A stretch of 13,943 nt of DNA, taken from Archangium sp. (GTDB taxonomy: Bacteria; Myxococcota; Myxococcia; Myxococcales; Myxococcaceae). Both the position numbers and the translations under genes were made by a program. The notes under the pieces were generated by a model. That model was not told the DNA's origin. It saw only the letters and a program-made list of their open reading frames with translations, and did not search any database. The stretch covers positions 1 through 13,943 of the forward strand of contig JAEUJR010000815.1 in NCBI GenBank assembly GCA_016793585.1, written 5' to 3'. This document shows positions 1 to 6,737 of this stretch, in pieces (the first letter of the stretch is position 1; every line of letters begins with the position of its first letter).

Positions 1-25
1 GGTGCTTGCTCTTGCTGCGGGCCAT
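1..25 (-). CDS. Small basic protein, 5' end only (runs off left edge)
   Basis: Only the first eight codons are inside the window, reading MARSKSKH on the minus strand. The start is well supported: an AAAGGAG Shine-Dalgarno sequence lies at 31-37, five bases upstream of the ATG, the best ribosome binding site in the window. The Lys/Ser/Arg-rich beginning fits a small, highly basic cytoplasmic or nucleic-acid-binding protein. That is inference from eight residues, and no function can be assigned. The 66 bases between this start and the P1 peptidase stop presumably hold its promoter if it is not co-transcribed with the genes upstream. Confidence 0.6.
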
Positions 26-30
26 GGTGG

Positions 31-37
31 CTCCTTT
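31..37 (-). promoter_or_regulatory. Strong Shine-Dalgarno for the left-edge gene
   Basis: The minus-strand sequence AAAGGAG sits five bases before the ATG at 25-23. It matches the anti-SD well and fixes the start of the partial gene at the left edge. Confidence 0.65.
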
Positions 38-91
38 GTCTGATGGTGAAACGTTGAGGGGCGCTCGGCCTAGCAAACGACCCGGCTGGGG

Positions 92-1381
92 TCACTCGTC
101 ATCGTCATCGGTGTCGGGCGCGGGGTTGGTGGGGAACGGAATGCCCTCGGCGCTGCGCACGTCGGTCGGTCTGGCCTGAGAGAGATCGAACTCGACCTGC
201 CGATCGGCGTCTGACAGCGGCTCGGTGCCTGCGGGCACGGCCGGAGCATCTGGCGTCTTCTTGACGGTCGCGAAGATGGGCCGGGTAGCGTCGATGAAGC
301 GGCGCACCTCGTCGAGCGGCAGCGCGGGCACCTCGTGGTTGTCGACGCCCGACATCGGCGTGCCCATGCACAACGAGTTGAGAATCGCCTCTTCGGTCGC
401 CTCCATCACGGCCTCGTAGAGAGGGTCGAGGCGCTGATCGAGGAGGATCTTCATCTTGTAGACCATCTTCTGCGTGCGCCGCGGCACCACGTTGGCCGTG
501 GAGAAGCCGACGACGATCTCGCCCGAGCCATGCGCCGCGTACGAGCCGACCCGCCCGATGCCGAGGCCGACGCGTTTGCACAGACGGGTGAGCTGGTGCG
601 GCAACAGCGGAGCGTCGGTCGCAACCACCGCGATGATCGAGCCGTAGCTGAACTGCCGGCGCGGCGTGTTCTTGAACTTCTCGGCGAGGAACTCTCCGAC
701 GGGCAGGCCGGCCACGCGAAGGTTGTGCATCTTTCCGAAGTTGCTCATCACCAGCACGCCGAGCGTGTAGCCGCCGAAGACCTGCGGCAGCTTTCGCGAC
801 GAAGTGCCGATGCCGGCCTTGAAGTCGCAGGTGATCATGCCGGTGCCGCCGCCGACGCAGCCTTCGGTGACGGGCCCGGCCTTCGCGTTCGCGAGCGCCT
901 CACGCACGTGGGCCTCGGTGACGTGCCGGCCGGCGATGTCGTTGAGGTAGCTGTCGTCGCACTCGCCCACGACGGGAATGATCACGTCGTGCTCCGAGCC
1001 GATGCCCGGGTACTGCTCGACCATCACGCGCGCGACGGCGTCTGACACGGCGCCCACCGACATGGTGTTGGTGAGCAGAATCGGCGTCTCGAGCAGGCCC
1101 CACTCCATGACCTGGGTGAGGCCCGAGACCTCGCCCGCGCCGTTGAGCACGAAGGCGCCGCCGGCGAGCCGGTCCATGAAGATGTTGGACTCGTTCGGGA
1201 GAATCGCCGTGACGCCCGTGCGCACGGGGCCGAAGCCGGGCTTCAAAGGGCCCGCGTCGCCGCGAATGATCGTGGAGTGCCCGACGAGCACGCCTTCGAC
1301 GTCGGTGATGGCGTTGTGCTTGCCGGGCTTGAAGCGGCCCAGCGGCAGGCCGAGCTCACGAGCGCGAACGCGAGGTGTCAT
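92..1381 (-). CDS. P1 family peptidase (DmpA/BapA-type aminopeptidase)
   Basis: This 429-residue protein belongs to the DmpA/BapA N-terminal-nucleophile family (MEROPS S58). These enzymes cleave N-terminal D-, L- or beta-amino acids from short peptides, amides or esters and mature by cutting themselves into two subunits. The sequence shows the family landmarks: the start region NAITDVEGVLVGH (about 23-35), a Gly-rich EGCVGGGTGM segment (173-182), and GSII at 247-250, where Gly247-Ser248 should be the autocleavage site. Ser286 and Glu288 in HGSGE match the Ser288/Glu290 pair of BapA with the same offset of two as the nucleophile, so the enzyme looks active. No signal peptide is visible, which implies a cytoplasmic location. 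The protein is roughly 50 residues longer than DmpA because of an acidic, Pro-rich tail ending in DDDDE. It begins 21 bases after the FmdE-like gene and is probably co-transcribed with it. The start has only a weak SD. Confidence 0.93.
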   Translation of the reverse strand: MTPRVRARELGLPLGRFKPGKHNAITDVEGVLVGHSTIIRGDAGPLKPGFGPVRTGVTAILPNESNIFMDRLAGGAFVLNGAGEVSGLTQVMEWGLLETPILLTNTMSVGAVSDAVARVMVEQYPGIGSEHDVIIPVVGECDDSYLNDIAGRHVTEAHVREALANAKAGPVTEGCVGGGTGMITCDFKAGIGTSSRKLPQVFGGYTLGVLVMSNFGKMHNLRVAGLPVGEFLAEKFKNTPRRQFSYGSIIAVVATDAPLLPHQLTRLCKRVGLGIGRVGSYAAHGSGEIVVGFSTANVVPRRTQKMVYKMKILLDQRLDPLYEAVMEATEEAILNSLCMGTPMSGVDNHEVPALPLDEVRRFIDATRPIFATVKKTPDAPAVPAGTEPLSDADRQVEFDLSQARPTDVRSAEGIPFPTNPAPDTDDDDE

Positions 1382-1402
1382 ACGAGGCTCGTAGCCCGTT
1401 GA

Positions 1403-1882
1403 TCACTTCTCGGCGACGATCTCGAAGACCTCGGCGTCTTTGAGGGCGAGCACGGCCTTGCCGTTCTCGAGCGCCTTCTCGCGCGGCGTGTTGGTGAAGC
1501 GCGCGACGAACGCCTTCGAGGGCTTGAGCGTGACGAACGCTCCGGTCTTCGAGTTGGTGAAGGTGGTCTGCAGTTGTTCGAACGGCGCCTCTTCGAGCGC
1601 GAGGTTCAGCTTGCCGACGCTGGCACCTGTGGCGGCCTGGGCTCCGTCGGCGACACAGGCGAACTGGGGCGTCTTCGGCGAGCGGTGAAGGACCTTGAGG
1701 TCGTGGCTCTGCGAGGCAAGGCCCAGCTTCTGGAGCGCGAAGCTTCCCATGCGGTAGCCGGCGACCGCCCACGGGCCTGCTTCACCGTGAATCGCTGCGA
1801 CGGCGGCGAGCTTCGGGTCGGCGGGAGGCGTGGCCGCGACGGGGTGCTGCGAAACGAGAACGGCGACGAGCAGCGAGAGCAT
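1403..1882 (-). CDS. Exported FmdE-like protein
   Basis: A 159-residue protein related to the FmdE domain, named after formylmethanofuran dehydrogenase subunit E; outside methanogens the family has no settled role. The IHGEAGP...AGYRMG block at 31-46 corresponds to the family's H-G-x-x-C-P-G...GxRMG motif. CVADGAQAATGASVGKLNL (76-94) corresponds to C-x-x-D-x-x-Q-x-x-T-G-x-x-x-G-K-x-N-L. His32, Cys76 and Asp79 are kept, but the Cys usual near the His is Gly36, so metal binding may be altered. I placed the start at the ATG at 1882-1880, giving a short hydrophobic leader (MLSLLVAVLV, then VAA) typical of an export signal. The longer frame back to 2062 would add an N-terminus unlike any leader and would overlap the divergent gene. 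The protein is probably periplasmic and in an operon with the downstream P1 peptidase. A role in metal or cofactor handling is a guess. Confidence 0.78.
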   Translation of the reverse strand: MLSLLVAVLVSQHPVAATPPADPKLAAVAAIHGEAGPWAVAGYRMGSFALQKLGLASQSHDLKVLHRSPKTPQFACVADGAQAATGASVGKLNLALEEAPFEQLQTTFTNSKTGAFVTLKPSKAFVARFTNTPREKALENGKAVLALKDAEVFEIVAEK

Positions 1883-1907
1883 GAGCGCCTCGTACGATAG
1901 AGTGTCT

Positions 1908-1911
1908 GGAG
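1908..1911 (+). promoter_or_regulatory. Shine-Dalgarno of the broken small gene
   Basis: GGAG lies seven bases before a GTG at 1919. It marks the likely original start of the frameshifted gene that follows, and it sits in the 36-base gap shared with the divergent FmdE-like gene. Confidence 0.45.
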
Positions 1912-1918
1912 CGTCGAG

Positions 1919-2216
1919 GTGACCGAAGAGGTCTTCCGCGAGCGCTTGCGCGACGAGGACCCGGCGATTCGTGCGCAGTGGCAGTGTTGATGCGCGAGGC
2001 GCGGTGGAAGGAGGTCTGGCAGTACCTTCGGCTGCGCGACGTGTGGGCAACTGGGAGAACATTCAGCGCCACCTCGGCCGCAAGCGCGAGTTCTGGGTGT
2101 GGCTGATCGACGGCTGGCGGAATCTCCCAGGAGGCGCCGCCCCCATTGCGATTGACGCCTTCCGCAAGAAGCTCGTCCTCGAGCTCCGAACGATCGCGCA
2201 CGCGGCGCCGAAGTGA
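1919..2216 (+). pseudogene. Small protein gene broken by two frameshifts
   Basis: Three overlapping plus-strand frames join into one plausible protein of about 99 residues. Frame one starts at the GTG at 1919 behind a good GGAG. It reads TEEVFRERLRDEDPAIRAQW and stops at 1988-1990. Stepping back one base near 1984 continues as VLMREARWKEVWQYLRLRDVW. Stepping back one base again near 2046 continues as GNWENIQRHLGRKREFW, then VWLIDGWRNLPG, and ends at the TGA at 2214-2216. Each piece is charged and Trp-rich with normal G/C bias at third positions, while the alternative continuations turn into low-quality Ser/Ala/Gly runs. Both breaks equal one missing base, so they are either real mutations or assembly errors. 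A TGATG overlap at the first break could instead be a restart codon, making two small genes. I do not recognise the protein. Its stop lies three bases from the convergent SPFH gene's stop. Confidence 0.5.
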
Positions 2217-2219
2217 CGG

Positions 2220-3230
2220 CTACTTCGTCGCCTTCTGAGCCGCCTTCACGGTGATCAGCTCATTCACATCGAGGGTCTGCAGGTTCGCGCCCTTCCCCGT
2301 GGGGATCATGACCAGCCGCTTCCCCTGCAACGCCTCGGCGATCTTGAGCTTCACCATCGTGCGACCACCCGCACCACCGAGCGCTGCGTTCTCCTTCTCG
2401 ATCGACTGAGCCCGCGTCTTCGCTTCGGTCAGCGACGCCGTCGCTTCGTTCTTCGACTTCACCAGCTGCGCATCGGCCGCCAGCTTCGCCTGCTCGAGCT
2501 CACCCTTCGCCGTCGCGATGTCCTTCGACACCACGCCGCGCGCCGACTCGAGGTTGCGCTTCGATTCCTCGGCCGCGGCCTGCGCTTCGCTCTTCAGCTT
2601 CTCGCCGTTCTGCTCGGCCAGCTTCTTCTCGCGAATCACCTCTTCGTAGGCGGGCGCGAAGCGGTGCTCTCCGAGGATCACCTGCTCGACGATCACGCCC
2701 TCGGGCCCGAGCGCGAGCAGCAGCAGCTTGCGCGACTCCTCGGCCGCGGCGAACCGCTTGTCGGCGACGTAGAAGTCCTCCGAGCGCAGGCGATTGAGCG
2801 CGTCTCGCACGTACGCACGCGCGGCTGGCCGAACGAGGCGCTCCTGCACGTCGTCGGTCGACTCACCCACCCGCTGCAACACGTGCGGCGCCTTCGCGGG
2901 GTCGATGCGCCAGGTCACCGTCACGTCGACGGAGATGTCGTTGCCATCGACCGTCTTGAACTCGACGTCGTCGATCACGCCATCCGACCCTGGCTGCTTC
3001 TGCATGCGCAGGTTCTGCAGCTTCGTCTCGAACGTGTGCCAGTCGGTGATGATCGGCGCGAAGAAGTACGTCGCGCCCGAGGCATAGACCTCCTCCTGCA
3101 CGCCACGCTTCCCGAACGGAGCGAGCTTTCTCGTGAGCACGCCCACCTCGTTCGCGTCGGTCGAGTGACACGCGCACCCGCTCACCGACGACACGACCGC
3201 AGCCACGACGATCAGCTGAAGGGTCTTCAT
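2220..3230 (-). CDS. SPFH/band-7 lipoprotein, prohibitin-like (second of pair)
   Basis: A 336-residue SPFH (stomatin/prohibitin/flotillin/HflK-C) protein. A lipoprotein signal is visible: MKTLQLIVVAAVV followed by the lipobox V-S-G-C with Cys19 as the lipidated residue. The band-7 domain covers roughly 27-195 (EVGVLTRK..., then GNDISVDVTVTWRID at 96-110). From about 200 to 280 an Ala/Glu/Lys-rich coiled coil follows, then GAGGRTMVKLKIAEALQG (286-303) and DVNELI, which mirror the C-terminus of the gene before it. An upstream in-frame GTG at 3236 overlaps the previous stop, but AGGGGAG at 3238-3244 is seven bases from the ATG at 3230 and only one from that GTG, so I chose the ATG. It is likely translated with its partner. 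The two probably form hetero-oligomeric rings or cages at the membrane, by analogy with HflK/HflC and prohibitins. The lipid anchor implies the domain faces the periplasm; final location is inference. Confidence 0.88.
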   Translation of the reverse strand: MKTLQLIVVAAVVSSVSGCACHSTDANEVGVLTRKLAPFGKRGVQEEVYASGATYFFAPIITDWHTFETKLQNLRMQKQPGSDGVIDDVEFKTVDGNDISVDVTVTWRIDPAKAPHVLQRVGESTDDVQERLVRPAARAYVRDALNRLRSEDFYVADKRFAAAEESRKLLLLALGPEGVIVEQVILGEHRFAPAYEEVIREKKLAEQNGEKLKSEAQAAAEESKRNLESARGVVSKDIATAKGELEQAKLAADAQLVKSKNEATASLTEAKTRAQSIEKENAALGGAGGRTMVKLKIAEALQGKRLVMIPTGKGANLQTLDVNELITVKAAQKATK

Positions 3231-3232
3231 GG

Positions 3233-4282
3233 TCACTCTCCCCTCACGTCGAAGCGGCGGAGCAGCTGGTTGAGATCGAGCGGGTTCGTGCCGCCCTCGC
3301 CGTCGCTCGGCACGACGATGACGTCGACGCCCTCGAGCACCTCGGCCATCTTGAGCCCGACCATGTTCTCGCTGCCTGCACCGCGCAGCGCCTTGTTCTC
3401 GAGCTCGATGCCCTGGGCCTTCGCGAGCCGAACCGAGAGCTCACCTTCGGCCGCCTTCGTGCGCGTGTAGAGGTCGGCTTCGCTGCGCAGCTTCTCGACC
3501 TCGGCCTTTCCGCGCGCGTACTCGACCTCGACCAGCGCCGCGCCTTCGGCCACGATCTTGTTCTTCTCGGCTTCGGCCTGCGCCGCGAGCGCCTCTGCCT
3601 GGTTCTTGAAGACCGTCTGATCCTGAATCTTCCGCTGCTCGATCGCGGCCTGATAGCGCGAGTCGTAGCGGTACTGACGAACCAGCACGTGCGTCACCTT
3701 GATGCCGCGCGGAGAGAGGTCTTCGATCAACAACCGCTGCGCCTCTTCGGCGGCCTTCTCGCGCGTGTCGCCCTTGTAGAACTCCTCGGCGTCGAGCTCG
3801 CCGAACGTGCGCCGCAGCTGCTGCTCGGTGCGCGGAATGACGACCGAGTCTTCGTAGAGCCGGCCCGGGCCGATCTGCGTCATCACCTTGTACGCATCGT
3901 CGACGCGGTAGAGCACCGTGACGTCGACCGACACCGTGTAGCCCTCGGAGGTCTGAATCTTCAGCGCCGGCACCGCGCGCAGATTGGGAATGTGCGCCGA
4001 CGGCTCCTGCGCGTCGCTCATCTCGAGCACCTGCAGGTCTGCAGGGAACAGGTGCATGCGCTCGGCGCCGGGCGTGAGGAAGTAGAGCCCCGGCTCGTAG
4101 ATCTCGGTGTGAACGCCCTGCCCCGAGCCAAACGTCACCTGCTTCACGCCCCACTGCCCCGGCCTCACGTACGACGAGCACGAGGTGTAGCCGAAGACGA
4201 GGATCAGGAAGATGGCGAACAACGGCCAGAGGAAGCGACCGCGCCTCACCAGGGTGCCGCGCAAACGTTCAGCTGGAGTCAT
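3233..4282 (-). CDS. SPFH/band-7 membrane protein, prohibitin-like (first of pair)
   Basis: A 349-residue SPFH protein and paralogue of the next gene. A basic N-terminus (RLRGTLVRRGR) leads into a single hydrophobic segment at about 18-34. Cys35 in GYTSC resembles a weak lipobox, so lipidation is possible but less clear than in the partner. The band-7 domain begins at YVRPGQWGVKQV (38-49), with IYEPGLYFLTPG (61-72) and YTVSVDVTVLYRVDDAY (115-131). A charged coiled coil covers about 210-290 (QAEALAAQAEAEKNKIVAEG), then GAGSENMVGLKMAEVLEG (301-318) and DLNQLL near the end, matching the partner's tail. Its TGA (3235-3233) overlaps the partner's upstream GTG within a 4-base GTGA, so the genes form an operon. 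A GGGGGA stretch about ten bases before the ATG can serve as SD. It is divergent from the sigma-AgmX gene across 82 bases. Confidence 0.88.
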   Translation of the reverse strand: MTPAERLRGTLVRRGRFLWPLFAIFLILVFGYTSCSSYVRPGQWGVKQVTFGSGQGVHTEIYEPGLYFLTPGAERMHLFPADLQVLEMSDAQEPSAHIPNLRAVPALKIQTSEGYTVSVDVTVLYRVDDAYKVMTQIGPGRLYEDSVVIPRTEQQLRRTFGELDAEEFYKGDTREKAAEEAQRLLIEDLSPRGIKVTHVLVRQYRYDSRYQAAIEQRKIQDQTVFKNQAEALAAQAEAEKNKIVAEGAALVEVEYARGKAEVEKLRSEADLYTRTKAAEGELSVRLAKAQGIELENKALRGAGSENMVGLKMAEVLEGVDVIVVPSDGEGGTNPLDLNQLLRRFDVRGE

Positions 4283-4364
4283 GCCGCGGTTTTCCCCCGG
4301 GATCGCCGCCTCGTCGAAATTGCCGCCGCCAACACTTTCGACGCGGCGTGGATAGGAAGAGGCG

Positions 4365-5573
4365 ATGGGCTCCCGGCCGACCAGCGACGTCGACGAACTG
4401 CTGCAACATGCCGAGTGGGTTCGGGTGCTTGCGACGCGCCTCGTTCGCGATGATCAGGACGACGCGGTTCAGGAGCTGTGGCTGTCTGCGATCAAGTCGC
4501 CACCAGATTCGGAGCGACCGCCCAGGCCCTGGCTCGCGCGGGTGCTGCAGAACGCCGCCCGAAAGCGGTTTCGTGACGAGACGATCAGAGCGAGAAACGA
4601 AGCCCTTCCGTCGGCTGATCACGACACGGGCCCCGAGGAGTTGGTCGGTCGCGTTCAGGTTCAGCAGCGCCTGGTGCAACACGTGCTCGAGCTGGAAGAG
4701 CCGTTTCGCCAGACGGTGCTGCTCCGCTTCTTCGAGGGCCTGTCATCGGCCGAGATCGCCGAACGACTGCAGGTACCCGCAGGCACCGTTCGCTGGAGAC
4801 TGAAGGAAGCGCTCGACCGATTGCGCGTCTCGCTCGACGCCGAAGGACGCGAGGCATGGCGGCTGTCGGTGGCGCCGCTCGTGTTGCCGACCGCAGGCCC
4901 ATGGCTCACCGCTGGAGTCGCACTCATGGACAAGAAGATCCGCTTCGCCGTCATCGCAGCCTGCCTGCTGTTGGCCGGAACGCTCGGGTGGTCGTGGCCG
5001 TCGTCGACGCGCGACCGGGAGCCGACCTCACGTGAGACGTCGCCGGCCACGAACGTTCGGCTCGAGACGAAGCCCCGCCCCGTCGCAGTCGTCGTGCCGC
5101 AAGCAGCGGTGCCACGACAAGAAGCAGTCGCGGTGATGCCGGCGCCGGTGCAGCCCGTTGGCGTTCAGCCGCCGAGTGAGCCCTCGCCCGGCAGCTCCGA
5201 CAGCGCCCCCGTGCGGCCCAACGCGACGACCAACACCTCGAGCGATGCAGGCACCCGCTTCGCGATCGACCGAGACGGCATTCGGGCCGCCATCCGCTCG
5301 ACCCTTCCCGAGGTGAAGCACTGCTACGAGTCCTGGCTCCCGTTGGATCCCGGGCTCGGCGGCAAGTTGGTCGTCACCTTCACCATCGACACCGATGACG
5401 CGGTCGAAGGCCGCATCACGCAGATCGCTGTCGGCGATGCTGGCATCGGGCACGTTCCGCTCGAGGGCTGCATTCTCTCGTCGCTGGCCGAGCTGCGGTT
5501 CGACCCGCCGCTCAACGGGCCGATCAACGTGAACTACCCCATCGTGCTCTCGAACCTCGATGGCGGGCGCTGA
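4365..5573 (+). CDS. ECF sigma factor fused to a transmembrane helix and AgmX/PglI C-terminal domain
   Basis: A 402-residue fusion. Residues 12-75 look like sigma region 2 (DDAVQELWL at 32-40, WLARVLQNAARKRFR at 56-70). Residues 100-155 look like region 4, with a helix-turn-helix in LSSAEIAERLQVPAGTVRWR (126-145). A Leu/Ala/Val hydrophobic helix at about 192-210, preceded by DKK, should cross the membrane with the sigma part in the cytoplasm. A Pro/Val/Ser/Thr-rich linker (212-296) resembles TonB-type periplasm-spanning spacers. Residues 301-399 match the AgmX/PglI or TonB-like C-terminal domain: a CYE motif (320-322), DPGLGGKLVVTFTID (328-342), a second Cys369, RFDPP and VNYPIVL. No separate anti-sigma gene is seen nearby, so the tether may hold the sigma domain at the membrane until a cell-envelope signal arrives; that is inference. 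A purine-rich SD (AGGAAGAGG) precedes the ATG. The TGA abuts the convergent pseudokinase stop in TGATCA. Confidence 0.85.
   Translation: MGSRPTSDVDELLQHAEWVRVLATRLVRDDQDDAVQELWLSAIKSPPDSERPPRPWLARVLQNAARKRFRDETIRARNEALPSADHDTGPEELVGRVQVQQRLVQHVLELEEPFRQTVLLRFFEGLSSAEIAERLQVPAGTVRWRLKEALDRLRVSLDAEGREAWRLSVAPLVLPTAGPWLTAGVALMDKKIRFAVIAACLLLAGTLGWSWPSSTRDREPTSRETSPATNVRLETKPRPVAVVVPQAAVPRQEAVAVMPAPVQPVGVQPPSEPSPGSSDSAPVRPNATTNTSSDAGTRFAIDRDGIRAAIRSTLPEVKHCYESWLPLDPGLGGKLVVTFTIDTDDAVEGRITQIAVGDAGIGHVPLEGCILSSLAELRFDPPLNGPINVNYPIVLSNLDGGR
4914..4925 (+). promoter_or_regulatory. Possible internal ribosome binding site before Met188
   Basis: GGAG at 4914-4917 stands eight bases before an in-frame ATG at 4926, just ahead of the transmembrane helix of the sigma-AgmX gene. 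Starting there would give a 215-residue protein holding only the membrane helix, linker and AgmX domain (MDKKIRFAV at its start). The spacing is good, but GGAG occurs often by chance in GC-rich DNA. Confidence 0.3.
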
Positions 5574-6737
5574 TCAGCGCAGGTAGCTCTTGCGCCAGCC
5601 CGCGAGCTGCCGAACCACGTCGCGGCGTTCACTGAGCGTCGGAGAGCCCGTCAAGCGAAGCCGCTGCTTGTTGAGCACCGAGAGCGCTTGATCGACGTCG
5701 CCAGTGCCACGCTTCTGGAGCCGACGTTCGAGGCTGTTGATCAGCACCTGCAGCTCCGCCGCTTCGGGAACCGGCCGCGAGCCGCCGAGGTGTGCACGCG
5801 GAGCGCGAACCGGCTTCTCGACCACGGGCACGGGCTCGAGGGTCGTGGGTGGAGCGAGCTGCGGCTCCTCCTGCGTTGCGGGCTCTTCGTCATCGAGCAT
5901 CGTCGCTTCGTCTTCGGTGAGCGCTGGCGCCTCGCGGGGGAAGAGGCCAACTGCTGCCGCGACGAGACCGACGAGCACGAGCGCCACACCGATCGCCAGG
6001 GCCTTCGACTTCGGCTTCGCGGCGACGGGAGCGGCCGAAGCGACGGTCACCGAGTCGAGCAACGCCTTTCGCGCGATCGTCGCAGTCGCCAACTGCCCAT
6101 CGATCAACGCACGCAGCACGGGAGCGATACCAGAGGTTCCCGGCGGCGCACGCCGGCCATCGGCAGCGTCTTCACCCGCGAGCAGCGCCGTGCCCAACCA
6201 GCCCAGCGCGCGCAGGTCGGCAGCCGCGGTCAGTCGCTCTCGCGCGAGGCCGAAATCGATCAACTTCACCGAGTCTCCGATGAGGAAGACGTTCGTCGCG
6301 CCGAGGGAGCCGTGCACGATCGCCCACGCATGCGCCGCTTCGAGCACCGTGGCGACGCGCTCGAGAATGCTCACCACCTCGGCGGGTGGAATCGGGCCGC
6401 GCCGGGCGATCAGCTGACCGAGCGACTCTCCATCGAGCAGCTCCATCATTCGCCAGTGGCGCCCATCGGGCAGGTCGCCAAAGCCCGTCACCGTCGCCAC
6501 GCCCGGGCTCTTGATGGCGTTCGCGGCGCGCGCGTCTTGGTCGTTGCCCTTGAGCTGCGTGCGCAACACCTCGAGCGTCGTGTTCGCGCCGGTCTCGAGG
6601 TGCTCGCACCGATAGATCGTGCCGTAGCGGCCCTCGGTGACGTGCCGCACGACGCGATGCGCGCCGACCGTGGAGCCCACGAGCCGATCGACGTGAACCT
6701 GGGTCGTCTCGGGAATCGGCTGGTACGGCGTGCTCAT
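5574..6737 (-). CDS. Membrane-anchored Ser/Thr pseudokinase
   Basis: A 387-residue protein with a protein-kinase-like N-terminus. It keeps a glycine-loop shape (EGRYGTIYRCEH, 35-46), IDFGLA (160-165, with the Mg-binding Asp161) and a DLRALG segment (174-179) in place of the helix-F Asp. It lacks two catalytic residues. The VAIK lysine is Glu56 in TTLEVL, and the HRD aspartate is Ser144 in VHGSLGATN. The lobe after DFG is short with no clear APE motif. It is therefore predicted catalytically dead and may act as a binding or scaffold domain. A transmembrane helix follows at 246-265, then an acidic Pro/Glu-rich linker and a basic helical C-terminus (326-387, ending WRKSYLR), an arrangement common in myxobacterial kinases. 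The ATG at 6737 overlaps the previous gene's stop as ATGA and implies translational coupling; the 137 extra codons of the longer frame lie inside that gene. The partner and signal are unknown. Confidence 0.82.
   Translation of the reverse strand: MSTPYQPIPETTQVHVDRLVGSTVGAHRVVRHVTEGRYGTIYRCEHLETGANTTLEVLRTQLKGNDQDARAANAIKSPGVATVTGFGDLPDGRHWRMMELLDGESLGQLIARRGPIPPAEVVSILERVATVLEAAHAWAIVHGSLGATNVFLIGDSVKLIDFGLARERLTAAADLRALGWLGTALLAGEDAADGRRAPPGTSGIAPVLRALIDGQLATATIARKALLDSVTVASAAPVAAKPKSKALAIGVALVLVGLVAAAVGLFPREAPALTEDEATMLDDEEPATQEEPQLAPPTTLEPVPVVEKPVRAPRAHLGGSRPVPEAAELQVLINSLERRLQKRGTGDVDQALSVLNKQRLRLTGSPTLSERRDVVRQLAGWRKSYLR

Noticed and set aside
79..93. GACCC/GGGTC stem with a five-base loop at the P1 peptidase stop
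   Set aside because: Only five base pairs and no T-run on either strand; not enough for an intrinsic terminator.
4331..4349. AAC...CGT resembling an ECF promoter upstream of the sigma-AgmX gene
   Set aside because: Spacing of 13 bases is too short for a typical ECF promoter (about 16-17), and the motif is too short to trust.
2664..4453. Plus-strand open frames of about 250-270 codons over the SPFH pair
   Set aside because: Shadow frames caused by third-position G/C bias; His/Arg-rich with no motifs.
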